From: Nocardia alni
GTDB taxonomy: Bacteria > Actinomycetota > Actinomycetes > Mycobacteriales > Mycobacteriaceae
Direction: 5' to 3'
Length of the DNA stretch: 64,000 nucleotides
NCBI RefSeq assembly: GCF_019038435.1
Contig: NZ_JAGPOX010000023.1
Span: forward strand, 1 to 64,000
Shown here: positions 49,115 through 58,247 of the stretch, in pieces
Position numbering within the stretch: position 1 is the stretch's first letter
How the letters are laid out: each line of letters begins with the position of its first letter
The notes under the pieces: generated by a model
What the model was told of the DNA's origin: nothing
What the model saw: only the letters and a program-made list of their open reading frames with translations
Databases searched by the model: none
Program-made: the position numbers and the translations under genes

Positions 49115-50563
49115 TCAGTCGTCGACGACGGCATGCATCAGGTAGACGTTGTAGTCGCTCCAGGTGCTGATGGTGAAGTACAGGTCCGAGCCGGTGGACC
49201 ACGGATGGATGAAACCGCCGTACAGTTCGGGATACCGGGACACCGGCACGGTCTGTGTGGGAGCGGACCAGACGCCCTGCGGTGAATTCGACTCGCGCAG
49301 TACGATAGCCGCTGCGGTCGTGTCGAGGTAACTCATCTGCCACACGCCGCGCGCGGTGTCGTAACGGACCGACAGTTCCCCGGCCGGAGCGTCGACAATC
49401 GGTGTGGCCGAGGCCGATCCACCCACCGGCGTCCACCGGCCGTCGCGCCAGTACTGATAGGCCGAGGTGTTCAGGACCTGCGCCCTGGGCACCCGCGCCA
49501 GCCCGACCGAGCCGAGGCGGGTATTGGGCGTGCCGAATACGTAGACGTAGTCGCCCTGCGGAACCATCGCGGCCACTTGGAAATTCGCCAGTCCGAAGAT
49601 GTCGTCCCAGTGCGCGTACGGATCCTTGGTCCAGCTCTGACCGTCGTCGTCGGAGTAGGCGATACCGCCGTAGTTGGTGAACCACGTGCCCGGCAGGCTG
49701 TTCCAGGTGCGAACCGACATATAGCTCATGTACTGCCGGGAGCCGAGCGCGAAACCCGAGGTCGGGATCGTGGTGATCTCGATATTGTCCTTCTGCCGGC
49801 TGGACAGCACCTGCGCGGCGTGGCACCGGGCGTCGGTCACCATGCGGTCGAAGATGATGCCGTGGCTCAGATCGCGATTACTGCTGAAGGCCAGCGCATT
49901 ACTGCGCCAGTCCGGCCCCATGCCGCCGGGCGGATGGAATCCGACGCCGACCGTGTCACCGAAGACCGTCGCGATCTGCCCGGGCGCGCTCTCCCAGCTG
50001 ATGCCGAGGTCGGTGCCGTAGACCTGCCAGCGCTTATCGGTGCGATTGACCGAATCCGCACCGGTTTCCTTGGCGACCTCGGTGACCTGTCCGATCACCG
50101 GCGCCGGCCGGGCGGGCGACTGCGGGGCGGGTTCGGTCGACGGATGCTGCCGCGGCGGCGGCGGCGGACCGGTCTGTGGTGAGGGACCGGGCGGCAGCGC
50201 GAAATAGAACGGCTGGGCATGCGGCAGCACATCCGGAACACCCAAGCGCTGCAATATATCCGGTGGCGGCGCCGGTTTGTCGGTGAGATCCGGGCACGGA
50301 TCGAGGCAGGGATTCGCGGGCAACGCCATCCTGGTGCGCTGGGGCGGCACGGGTGGCGGCGCGCCGGGATCGACGGTCACCACCGGATACGGAATAGGCA
50401 CGTCGAGCGTCTTGGGCACCAGGGACTGGTGCGCCGGCGCCGGATCGGTGGCGCACGGACCGATACCGGAGACGGGCGCCACCGGACCGGCGCCGGCCGT
50501 CGGCTGCACGCCCAGTACCGCGACAACGACCGCTCCGACGGCGGCGAACAGCCGCATCGCCAT
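49115..50563 (-). CDS. Secreted DUF4185-domain protein, possible D-arabinan hydrolase
   Basis: 482 residues. A signal peptide (LFAAVGAVVVAVLGVQPTAG, cut near AGA) is followed by a ~140-residue proline-rich linker and a C-terminal DUF4185 beta-propeller-like domain (YGTDLGISWESAPGQIATVF, GGIAYSDDDGQSWTKD, ELYGGFIHPWS). DUF4185 proteins have been reported as endo-D-arabinanases (GH183) acting on mycobacterial cell-wall arabinan. GAGGGG lies 7 bases before the ATG. The next gene upstream encodes an EmbR-like regulator. Confidence 0.85.
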   Translation of the reverse strand: MAMRLFAAVGAVVVAVLGVQPTAGAGPVAPVSGIGPCATDPAPAHQSLVPKTLDVPIPYPVVTVDPGAPPPVPPQRTRMALPANPCLDPCPDLTDKPAPPPDILQRLGVPDVLPHAQPFYFALPPGPSPQTGPPPPPRQHPSTEPAPQSPARPAPVIGQVTEVAKETGADSVNRTDKRWQVYGTDLGISWESAPGQIATVFGDTVGVGFHPPGGMGPDWRSNALAFSSNRDLSHGIIFDRMVTDARCHAAQVLSSRQKDNIEITTIPTSGFALGSRQYMSYMSVRTWNSLPGTWFTNYGGIAYSDDDGQSWTKDPYAHWDDIFGLANFQVAAMVPQGDYVYVFGTPNTRLGSVGLARVPRAQVLNTSAYQYWRDGRWTPVGGSASATPIVDAPAGELSVRYDTARGVWQMSYLDTTAAAIVLRESNSPQGVWSAPTQTVPVSRYPELYGGFIHPWSTGSDLYFTISTWSDYNVYLMHAVVDD

Positions 50564-50660
50564 TGTTCATCCCCTCGCTCCCGCGCGCGTATCACCCGGG
50601 CTGAACCCTACCGGTGGCACAGCGGCATTTCGGCGCATTCCACCGACGGCGCGAGTCGAG

Positions 50661-51776
50661 TTATCCCCCTTCGAAAAGCAGTACGGTAGCCCCGATGCGC
50701 ACGGCGTCGCCATCGGCGAGCACCGAACCGCTCTCGATCAACTGCTCGTTGATGTAGATGCCGTTGGCCGAATGCAGATCCTTGATCAGCAGTCCGGCCC
50801 GGCTCGGCAGGATATGCGCGTGGTACCGGCTGACCTTCGGATCGTCGAGCACCAGATCGTTATCGGTCATGCGGCCGATCTTCAACCCGCCCTTGGGGAT
50901 CGGGACCGCGCGCCCGTCGGGCAGTCGCAGCCGGCCCGTACGCGCCGACTGCGGTGTCTCGGTCACCGTCTCGGTCATCGCCTGCGCCATTCGCTCGACC
51001 CGGGCGATATCGGTGGTATCCAGCGGCTCCTGCCGCAGCACTCGCTGCTCCAGCTCCGTCAGCGCCGGGCCCGGATCGATACCGAGTTCCTCGGCCAGCA
51101 CCGCACGCACCCGCCGGCACGCCTCGAGCGCGTCGGCCTGACGCCCGGACAGGTACAGCGCGGTGATCAACTGGACCCACAGCGGCTCCCGCAGCGGATG
51201 CGCACCGGTCATCGAGACCAGCTCGCCGACCACGGAAGAGGCATGGCCGCAGGCGATCTCGGCGTCGATACGAGCCGAGGCCACCAGCAGCCGCTCCTCG
51301 TCCATGGCGGTGGCGAAGCTCTCGGCGAACTGCAGGCCCGACAGATCGTCCAGGGCCTTGCCGCTCCACTCCGCGAGCGCTTCGGCGAACAGCCGCGCCG
51401 CGCCGCCGTGATCGCCCGCCCCGGCCGCTTCGCTCCCGGCACGCCGCGCGGCGTCGAACCGGCCCAGATCGCAGCCGGAGTCCGGGATCTCGAGCCGGTA
51501 ACCCGAGGATTCGGTGCGCAGCACCGCACCCGAGTCCACGCCCGAATTGCGCAGGGCCTTGCGGATATTCGAGACGAAGACCTGCAGGCTGGCCTGATAG
51601 GAGTCCGGTGGCTCCTCGTTCCAGACGATGTCCGCCAGCGCCTGCGCGGAGACCGCCCGCCTCCGGTTCACCGTCAGCGCGGCCAGCAGCGCCCGCGGCT
51701 TGGGGCCGCCGACCGCTAACGGCGCACCGTCGACCAGCAGGCGCACCGGCCCCAAGACCCGGACATCAAGAACCAT
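50661..51776 (-). CDS. EmbR-like transcriptional regulator (OmpR-type HTH, BTAD, FHA)
   Basis: 371 residues with M. tuberculosis EmbR architecture: N-terminal winged helix (VLGPVRLLVDG, PKPRALLAALTVNRRR), bacterial transcriptional activation domain (CDLGRFDAARR, REPLWVQLITALYLSGRQAD) and a C-terminal FHA domain (KIGRMTDNDLVLDDPKVSRY, LHSANGIYINEQ) that binds phosphothreonine. EmbR, phosphorylated by Ser/Thr kinases, controls arabinosyltransferase genes. TAACAT lies 7 bases before the ATG, but the gene also follows fba by 10 bases. Confidence 0.9.
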   Translation of the reverse strand: MVLDVRVLGPVRLLVDGAPLAVGGPKPRALLAALTVNRRRAVSAQALADIVWNEEPPDSYQASLQVFVSNIRKALRNSGVDSGAVLRTESSGYRLEIPDSGCDLGRFDAARRAGSEAAGAGDHGGAARLFAEALAEWSGKALDDLSGLQFAESFATAMDEERLLVASARIDAEIACGHASSVVGELVSMTGAHPLREPLWVQLITALYLSGRQADALEACRRVRAVLAEELGIDPGPALTELEQRVLRQEPLDTTDIARVERMAQAMTETVTETPQSARTGRLRLPDGRAVPIPKGGLKIGRMTDNDLVLDDPKVSRYHAHILPSRAGLLIKDLHSANGIYINEQLIESGSVLADGDAVRIGATVLLFEGG

Positions 51777-51786
51777 GTCCTCGATG

Positions 51787-52824
51787 TTATTTCGCGCTGA
51801 CGGACTTTCCCGCCGACTTCAGATCGTTGCAGGCCTCGACCACGCGATCGGACATCGACAGCTCGGCCTTCTTCAGGTAGCTGCGCGGGTCGTAGACCTT
51901 CTTGTTGCCGACCTCGCCGTCGATCTTCAGCACGCCGTCGTAGTTGCCGAGCATATGTCCGGCGATCGGGCGGGTGAAGGCGTACTGGGTGTCGGTGTCG
52001 ACGTTCATCTTCACCACGCCGTACTTCAGCGAGTCGTCGATCTCGGACTTCAGTGAGCCCGAACCGCCGTGGAAGACGAAGTCGAAGGGCTTGGATCCCA
52101 CGGGCAGGCCCAGCTTCTCGGTGGCCACCTGCTGGCCCTGCTCCAGCACATCCGGCCGGAGAACCACGTTGCCGGGCTTGTACACACCGTGCACATTGCC
52201 GAAGGTCGCGGCCAGCAGGTACTTGCCGTTCTCCCCCGAGCCGAGGGCGTCGATGGTCTTGGCGAAGTCCTCCGGCGAGGTGTACAGCTTCTCGTTGATC
52301 TCCGCCTCGACGCCGTCCTCCTCGCCGCCTACCACACCGATCTCGACCTCGAGGATGATCTTCGCCGCGGCGGCCTGCTTCAGCAGTTCCTTGGCAATGT
52401 CCAGGTTCTCGTCGATCGGCACGGCCGAACCGTCCCACATGTGCGACTGGAACAACGGATTCTTACCGGCGCTCACCCGCTCCTGCGAGATGGCCAGCAA
52501 CGGACGCACGTAGGTGTCCAGCTTGTCCTTGGGGCAGTGATCGGTGTGCAGCGCGACGGTGACGTCGTACCGCGCGGCCACCACGTGGGCGAATTCGGCG
52601 AGGGCGACCGCGCCGACGACCATATCCTTCACACCCTGGCCGGAGGCGAATTCGGCGCCGCCGGTGGAGAACTGGATGATGCCGTCGCTGCCCGCCTCGG
52701 CGAATCCGCGGATCGCGGCATTGATCGTCTCCGACGACGTGCAGTTGATCGCGGGGAAGGCGAAGGAGTTCTCTTTGGCCCGGCCGAGCATCTCGGCGTA
52801 GACCTCCGGGGTCGCGATAGGCAC
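51787..52824 (-). CDS. fba: Class II fructose-1,6-bisphosphate aldolase
   Basis: 345 residues, as in M. tuberculosis. VALHTDHCPKDKLD (zinc His), GVVGGEEDGVEAE, AATFGNVHGVYKPGNV and FVFHGGSGS with zinc and phosphate ligands are present. It splits fructose-1,6-bisphosphate in glycolysis and makes it in gluconeogenesis. GTG start with GGAGG 7 bases upstream. It is the first of three leftward genes fba, embR-like, DUF4185. Confidence 0.97.
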   Translation of the reverse strand: MPIATPEVYAEMLGRAKENSFAFPAINCTSSETINAAIRGFAEAGSDGIIQFSTGGAEFASGQGVKDMVVGAVALAEFAHVVAARYDVTVALHTDHCPKDKLDTYVRPLLAISQERVSAGKNPLFQSHMWDGSAVPIDENLDIAKELLKQAAAAKIILEVEIGVVGGEEDGVEAEINEKLYTSPEDFAKTIDALGSGENGKYLLAATFGNVHGVYKPGNVVLRPDVLEQGQQVATEKLGLPVGSKPFDFVFHGGSGSLKSEIDDSLKYGVVKMNVDTDTQYAFTRPIAGHMLGNYDGVLKIDGEVGNKKVYDPRSYLKKAELSMSDRVVEACNDLKSAGKSVSAK

Positions 52825-53054
52825 TGCAGGACCTCCGTATATGCGCTGCGAAAATAGGACTGTCTGTGCCCACATTATGTTCCGCGACGATCCGGGCGAA
52901 AGGCACCCCGCTGTAGTTCGGCTCGCACTAGTGATGAGCGAGCGGAGTAGGTGAGCCCACCGCGTGCCGAAACGAACGGTTGCCGGATGTGTGCGCCGGA
53001 TGAGCAACTTCTGTGAGGTTGCGGTGACGTTCGGTGCCACGGCTCTCGGGCCGG

Positions 53055-53060
53055 TACTGT
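53055..53060 (+). promoter_or_regulatory. -10 element TACTGT of a leaderless dedA promoter
   Basis: TANNNT hexamer exactly 7 bases before a GTG. It decides the start among three nearby candidates (53059, 53068, 53074). Confidence 0.5.
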
Positions 53061-53067
53061 GGGGGCC

Positions 53068-53781
53068 GTGACCATGCTGGCCATATCCGATGTACTCGCA
53101 AGCAGCTCCGGTATCAAGGGGCTGCTGGACCCTATGCATCTGCTCACGGAGACGTGGCTCAAGGATGCGGTGCTCCCGGCCATCCTGGTCATGGTCTTCA
53201 TCGAGACCGGACTACTGTTCCCGATCCTGCCCGGCGACTCGCTGCTGTTCACCGGTGGCCTGCTGGCCGCGCATCCATCGCATCCGGTGTCCATCTGGGT
53301 GCTGCTCCCGGCCGTCGCCATCACCGCGGTCGCGGGCGATCAGTGCGCCTACTGGATCGGGCGGGCCATCGGCCCCGCGCTGTTCAACAAGCAGGATGGG
53401 CGCTTCTTCAAACAGGCCTATGTCACCGAGACGCACGCCTTCTTCGAGAAGTACGGCCCCAAGACCATCATCCTGGGCCGATTCGTGCCGATCGTGCGCA
53501 CCTTCATGCCGGTGCTGGCGGGCGTGTCCAAGATGGACTACCGCCAGTTCCTGACCTTCGACATCGTCGGCGGTGTCGCCTGGGGTGGCGGCGTCACGAT
53601 CCTGGGGTATTTCCTGGGCAACGTGTCGTTCATCCGCAACCACATCGAGTCGATCTTCATCCTGATCGTGATCGTCTCGATCCTGCCGGGCATCATCTCC
53701 GTGGTGAAGAAGCTGCGCAACCACGAGCCCGTGCTGGCCGCCGAGAGCGAACCGGTCCCGACGAACGAATCCATACGCTGA
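53068..53781 (+). CDS. DedA/VTT-family membrane protein
   Basis: 237 residues. The DedA motif FIETGLLFPILPGDSLLFTGG, the re-entrant-loop VAGDQCAYWIGRAIGP, and GRFVPIVRTFMPVLAGVSKM, with its conserved Arg residues, are present; about four to five membrane helices. DedA proteins help flip or recycle lipid carriers such as undecaprenyl phosphate and keep proton homeostasis. The start follows the leaderless promoter. It forms an operon with a second DedA gene 4 bases downstream. Confidence 0.9.
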   Translation: MTMLAISDVLASSSGIKGLLDPMHLLTETWLKDAVLPAILVMVFIETGLLFPILPGDSLLFTGGLLAAHPSHPVSIWVLLPAVAITAVAGDQCAYWIGRAIGPALFNKQDGRFFKQAYVTETHAFFEKYGPKTIILGRFVPIVRTFMPVLAGVSKMDYRQFLTFDIVGGVAWGGGVTILGYFLGNVSFIRNHIESIFILIVIVSILPGIISVVKKLRNHEPVLAAESEPVPTNESIR

Positions 53782-53785
53782 CACA

Positions 53786-54508
53786 TTGTCGAACACCCCG
53801 CTATCTCTGGAACTGAACGGACTGGCTCCGCTGCAGTCGGCCGGACCGATCCTCGTCTGGATCGTCGTCCTGGTTTTCGTTTTTCTCGAATGCGCCCTGA
53901 TCATCGGCCTATTCCTGCCCGGCGACTCGATGCTGCTCACCGCCGGTATCGCGGTGGCCTCGTACTCGGGCGGGCAGGCACAGATCTGGGGCCTGGTCGC
54001 CGCGACGATGATCGCCGCGGTCGCAGGCAATCAGGTCGGCTATGTCATCGGGCACCGTACCGGCCACCGACTGGTGGCCAGACGCAACGGCCGCTATATC
54101 AACACCCGCAACCTCGCGCGGGTGAGCGAACTACTGCAACGGCACGGATTCCTGGCCGTGCTGGTCGCCCGCTGGATCCCCTGGGTGCGCACCCTGTGCC
54201 CGCTGGTGGCCGGCGCCGCCCGGATGGACCATCGCCGCTACACCGTGGCCAGTTCGATCGGCGCGGTGCTCTGGGCGCCGGTGCTGCTGGTGGTGGGCTA
54301 CTACTCCGGGGGATTCCTGGATCGGGTCTCGTGGCTGATGCCGACGGTGATAGGCACGCTGGTGGCGGGCCTGATCATCGGCACCATCATCGGCATCCGG
54401 CAGTACCGCATCGAAATGGCGCGCCCGGCAGAGGATTTCGATCTCGACACGCCGGAATCCGAATGCGTGGCGACCGGGCCGCTGCGGGCCAACGAGGAAA
54501 CCCCGTAA
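53786..54508 (+). CDS. Second DedA/VTT-family membrane protein
   Basis: 240 residues from a TTG four bases after the first dedA stop. ECALIIGLFLPGDSMLLTAG, VAGNQVGYVIGHRTG and ARWIPWVRTLCPLVAGAARM are the family motifs. It diverges strongly from its neighbour, so it is not a recent duplicate. No separate promoter; translated by coupling. It converges with the GH76 gene. Confidence 0.88.
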   Translation: MSNTPLSLELNGLAPLQSAGPILVWIVVLVFVFLECALIIGLFLPGDSMLLTAGIAVASYSGGQAQIWGLVAATMIAAVAGNQVGYVIGHRTGHRLVARRNGRYINTRNLARVSELLQRHGFLAVLVARWIPWVRTLCPLVAGAARMDHRRYTVASSIGAVLWAPVLLVVGYYSGGFLDRVSWLMPTVIGTLVAGLIIGTIIGIRQYRIEMARPAEDFDLDTPESECVATGPLRANEETP

Positions 54509-54515
54509 CCCGTGT

Positions 54516-55655
54516 TCAGAACCCCGCGGCGGAAATCAGGTACGCGGCCTCCATCAGCATCCAGCCGGACAGCTGCACCGACAGATCGCGCTCCGGCACT
54601 GTCGAGGCGCTGACCGATCCACCCGAGGTGAACCGCGCCGCGCCCGTGGTGCTGGTGGGTAGCTGCGCCGGCTGGTTCCAGTCATGGCCGAACAGCGGTT
54701 CGCCCTCGACCTCCAGGCGGTTGTCCCACGCCGCGGCGGCCGATGCCATGACGATCGCGGCGGCCGACTTGCGCGCGGCCACCTGATCGGCCTGCTCACC
54801 CGGGAGCATGAGGGCCGTCTGTGCCAGGTAGCGGATCAGAATTCCGTTGAACAGGCCGCCGTCACCGCCACCGCCACCGGCGACGACGTTCTTGTCGGTC
54901 ATCGTGCCGCGGACCGCCGCCAGCAGCCGCCGCACCCGCTCGACATGCCGGAAATCGCCTGTGCGCACGGCCAATTCGGTCTCCAGGCCCAGCACCACGC
55001 CCTGGCAGTAGGTGTATACCGGATTCTCGATCCGCCCGGACGGCAGATGGACGCCGTCCATGATCAGATCGGTCTCGTTGTCGCGCAGATTCTTGTCCAG
55101 CCAGTCGGCCATCTCCACCGCGCGGTCGGTCCGGCCCAGGCGGGCCAGCGCGATGGCGGCGGGGCCGTTGGCGGGGGTGTTGTAGTAGTCGTCACCCTTG
55201 CGCCACGGGAGCGCGCCGATCTGCGGCTGCCAGCCGTCGACCAGCTCCTGCTCCAGCGCCGTGCGACCGCCGCGCACCTCGGTGATGCCCTGTGTGCGCT
55301 CGGCGCGCTCCAGCGCCAGGGTCAGCCAGGCCATATCGTCGTAGTAGTTGTTGGTCCAGCCCGTGATGTTGCGTATGCGATGGGCGCGCGCGATCGCGGC
55401 GACGCGAGCGGTGCGCGCGGGGGTCTGCGCGCGGTCGGCCGCGTCGACCGCGCAGTCGATCAGGTGCGCCTGCCACCAGTAATTCCAGGTGAGGAACAGC
55501 CGCTCCCCCAGCAGCGCCGGCCAGCCCACCACGCCGAGCGTGGCGCCGGGCACGACCCACAGCCGCCGCAGATTCCGTGACAGCAGGGCGGACTCGGCCA
55601 GATCCGCCCGCTGTGACCAGTCCGTGGCGGTTGGCTCGGTTCTCGACGCTGTCAT
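54516..55655 (-). CDS. Glycoside hydrolase family 76 protein (alpha-1,6-mannanase-like)
   Basis: 379 residues, an (alpha/alpha)6 barrel with the catalytic double aspartate in NNYYDDMAWLTLALERAE. WNYWWQAHLIDCAVDAADR and GGGGGDGGLFNGILIRYLAQT are also conserved. It lacks a signal peptide, so it probably acts in the cytoplasm unless exported by another route. M. tuberculosis Rv0365c has the same place near fba. It may act on lipomannan-type alpha-1,6-mannans. Upstream ATGs at 55664 and 55694 are alternatives. Confidence 0.85.
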   Translation of the reverse strand: MTASRTEPTATDWSQRADLAESALLSRNLRRLWVVPGATLGVVGWPALLGERLFLTWNYWWQAHLIDCAVDAADRAQTPARTARVAAIARAHRIRNITGWTNNYYDDMAWLTLALERAERTQGITEVRGGRTALEQELVDGWQPQIGALPWRKGDDYYNTPANGPAAIALARLGRTDRAVEMADWLDKNLRDNETDLIMDGVHLPSGRIENPVYTYCQGVVLGLETELAVRTGDFRHVERVRRLLAAVRGTMTDKNVVAGGGGGDGGLFNGILIRYLAQTALMLPGEQADQVAARKSAAAIVMASAAAAWDNRLEVEGEPLFGHDWNQPAQLPTSTTGAARFTSGGSVSASTVPERDLSVQLSGWMLMEAAYLISAAGF

Positions 55656-55719
55656 GGGCTCCATGTTGCCAGCAGAAGACCCGCTCGCGCCCATGATTTG
55701 TCACCGCCCCCCGAACGGG

Positions 55720-56412
55720 CTACCAGGCCCGGGCCAGGTCCGCGTGCTGGCTGATCCAGGCGTGCATGGCGATACCCGCGGCCACGCCGGCATTGACGCT
55801 GCGGGTCGAGCCGAACTGAGCGATCGACACCGTCATCGCCGAAACCTGTTTCGCCTGGTCTGTGACGCCCGGTCCCTCCTGCCCGAACAGCAGCAGGCAT
55901 CTGCGCGGCAGGCGAACGGTTTCCAGCGGAACCGAACCCGGCACGTTGTCGACCGCGACGACGACCAGATCCTCCCGCGCGGCGAATTCGCGCAGCTCGG
56001 CGATGTCGGCATGATGCTCGATGTGCTGGTAGCGGTCGGTGACCATGGCGCCGCGGCGATTCCAGCGGCGGCGCCCGACGATATGCACCGCCGCGGCGGC
56101 GAAGGCGTTCGCGGTGCGCACCACGGTGCCGATATTGGCGTCGTGCCCGAAGTTCTCGATCGCGACATGGAACGGATGCCGCCGCCGATCGATATCGGCG
56201 ACGATCGCCTCGCGCGTCCAGTAGCGATAGGCGTCGACGACATTGCGGCGGTCGCCGTGGGCGAGCAGCTCCGGATCCAGGTGCGGATCTCCCGGCGGAG
56301 GCGTGCCGTACTCCTGCTCCCAGGGGCCGACGCCGTGCGGATGCTCACCCCATTCGGTGGGACCGGGCAGTTCGCTCTCGTCCCCGGCCGCATCGAGGCT
56401 CGACTCGCTCAC
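55720..56412 (-). CDS. SpoU/TrmH-family RNA 2'-O-methyltransferase
   Basis: 230 residues. SPOUT knot motifs: NFGHDANIGTVVRTANAFA (motif 1 with Asn and Arg), LLFGQEGPGV (motif 2) and TRSVNAGVAAGIAMHAW (motif 3, SAM-binding). Target RNA (tRNA or rRNA ribose) unknown. The N-terminal ~45 acidic residues are a poorly conserved extension. GTG start. Corresponds by place to M. tuberculosis Rv0380c. Confidence 0.88.
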   Translation of the reverse strand: MSESSLDAAGDESELPGPTEWGEHPHGVGPWEQEYGTPPPGDPHLDPELLAHGDRRNVVDAYRYWTREAIVADIDRRRHPFHVAIENFGHDANIGTVVRTANAFAAAAVHIVGRRRWNRRGAMVTDRYQHIEHHADIAELREFAAREDLVVVAVDNVPGSVPLETVRLPRRCLLLFGQEGPGVTDQAKQVSAMTVSIAQFGSTRSVNAGVAAGIAMHAWISQHADLARAW

Positions 56413-56600
56413 GACGTCGCGCAGATGTCGGCGTCGGCGCCGCGGGGCCGCTCACAGGGGTAACTCACCCGCGCAATCGTAACGGCGGGCGGGATTCGGA
56501 CCGGCACCGCCGCGGACCAGCGCGGCCACGGATGTGAACTCCGCCACACAGTGGGTACTCAGGAACTATCCTGGAGTCTGAAGCGGTGGTGGAGGTGGCT

Positions 56601-57056
56601 GTGAACAATACTGCCCACTCGCGGATACTTCGAACAGTGCTCGGTGTGACGGTCGGATACCTGATCGTTCTCGGGTTCTGGCTGGGTTGGGTCGTCAAGC
56701 ACACGCCACAGGGGACGCTGCCCTATCAGATGGTGGCGCTGGTCGGCATGTTCGGATCCTGCGTCGGACTGGGCATGGTTCTCGCGCAGCGACCCTCGCG
56801 CAGCGACCGGCGACTGGCCCGGCACGGACTGGAGGGGTGGGCCGTCATCGAGGGCGTGCATCCGCTCGAGCGCACCGACCACTTCACCGAACTCACCGAA
56901 CTGGATCTGGAACTCAACATCCCCGGCTCCGAAACCTACCGCGGCACCATCGTTTTCGACGTCGCCCCGATCGACCGCCCCAGAATCACCGTCGGAGAGA
57001 CGATTTCGATTCGGGTGGACCCGGCCGATCGTGACCGAATCATGCTGTGCCTGTAG
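56601..57056 (+). CDS. Small membrane protein with C-terminal soluble domain
   Basis: 151 residues. Two membrane helices (LGVTVGYLIVLGFWLGWVV and MVALVGMFGSCVGLGMVLA) are followed by a ~75-residue beta-rich domain (GLEGWAVIEGVHPLERTD, ISIRVDPADRDRIMLCL) resembling the OB-like fold of DUF3592-type proteins. The GTG has GGAGG 5 bases upstream. Its last 17 bases overlap the end of the converging synthase gene. Function unknown. Confidence 0.75.
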   Translation: MNNTAHSRILRTVLGVTVGYLIVLGFWLGWVVKHTPQGTLPYQMVALVGMFGSCVGLGMVLAQRPSRSDRRLARHGLEGWAVIEGVHPLERTDHFTELTELDLELNIPGSETYRGTIVFDVAPIDRPRITVGETISIRVDPADRDRIMLCL

Positions 57057-58170
57057 GAGGTTGAAAACTGGGTTCGATCGGGGCCGGCGGCAGCGTGACG
57101 ACCTGGCCCGCATAACTGAGGCCGGCGCCGAATCCGAGCAGCAGCGCCAGCTGGCCGCCCTTGGCCTTGCCGGTCACCAACATCTCCTCGATCGCCAGCG
57201 GAATAGAGGCGGCGGAGGTGTTTCCCGTGTTCTCGATGTCGCCCGCCATCGGAATATCGTCGGCCAGGCCCAGGTTCTTGCGCATCAACTCGTTGATCCT
57301 GGCGTTGGCCTGATGCGGCACGAAGACCTCGATGTCCTCCTTGGCCACCCCGGACATCTCGATCGCGGAGGACAGCGCCCGCGGCAGCGTCACCGCCGCC
57401 CACCGGAACACCCGCTGCCCCTGCATCCGCAGCGACATCCGGCCGATCGGCTGGATCTCGGGTCGCACACCCTGCAGGGACTCGGCCTTGTCCATATACG
57501 CCAGGAAGTCGACATCCTGTGCGATGGCCTCGGCGTTCTCACCGTCGCTGCCCCAGACGGTCGGGGAGATGCCGTTTTCCTGGCTCGGGCCGAGCACGAC
57601 CGCGCCGGCGCCGTCGCCGAAGATCATCGCGGTGCCCCGGTCGGTGGGGTCGAGACCGACTGTCATCGTCTCGGCGCCGATCACCAGCACATGTTCCGCG
57701 GAACCGGACCGGATCAGATCGGCGGATACACCGAGCCCGTAGCCGAAACCGCCGCAGCCCGAGGTCAGATCGAACGCCGGAATGCCGTTCAATCCCAGGT
57801 CGTAGGCGATACTGGGCGCGCCGTGCGGCGTCAGCTTCAGCCAGCTCGAACTCGCCAGCACCAGCGCGCCGATTCTGGACCGGTCGACCCCGCTGTTGCG
57901 GATCGCGCGCTCACCGGCCGCGGCCGCCATCGTCCGCAGCGTTTCGCCGCCGCTGATCCAGCGTCGATTACGGATGCCGGTGCGCTCGTAGATCCACTCC
58001 GGCGAGGAGTTCAGCACCTCGCACACCTCGGCGTTGCTGACAATGCGCTGGGGACGGTAGGCGCCGATACCCAGGAGGGCCACATTCTCGTGTCCCTTGG
58101 TGACCGCGATCCTCACGCCCGAGCCTCGCCGAGACTCGGCTCCACCGTGAGGATCGCCCGCTACGCCCAT
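57040..58170 (-). CDS. 3-oxoacyl-ACP synthase III (KAS III/FabH-like)
   Basis: 376 residues. The thiolase-fold catalytic triad is visible: Cys in DLTSGCGGFGYGL, His in VPHQANARINELM and Asn in ENTGNTSAASIPLA. GGAG lies 6 bases before the chosen ATG; a later GTG at 58116 would trim 18 residues. It may start a fatty acid or condense an acyl-CoA with another acyl unit; it is encoded upstream of no other FAS gene here and may not be the housekeeping FabH. Confidence 0.88.
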   Translation of the reverse strand: MGVAGDPHGGAESRRGSGVRIAVTKGHENVALLGIGAYRPQRIVSNAEVCEVLNSSPEWIYERTGIRNRRWISGGETLRTMAAAAGERAIRNSGVDRSRIGALVLASSSWLKLTPHGAPSIAYDLGLNGIPAFDLTSGCGGFGYGLGVSADLIRSGSAEHVLVIGAETMTVGLDPTDRGTAMIFGDGAGAVVLGPSQENGISPTVWGSDGENAEAIAQDVDFLAYMDKAESLQGVRPEIQPIGRMSLRMQGQRVFRWAAVTLPRALSSAIEMSGVAKEDIEVFVPHQANARINELMRKNLGLADDIPMAGDIENTGNTSAASIPLAIEEMLVTGKAKGGQLALLLGFGAGLSYAGQVVTLPPAPIEPSFQPPTGTA

Positions 58171-58247
58171 GATTCGCTCCGTTGCTAGACCCACCATTCG
58201 ATGAACACCACCACGTTAACCCAGCGCATCATCGAACACGGCGCAGG

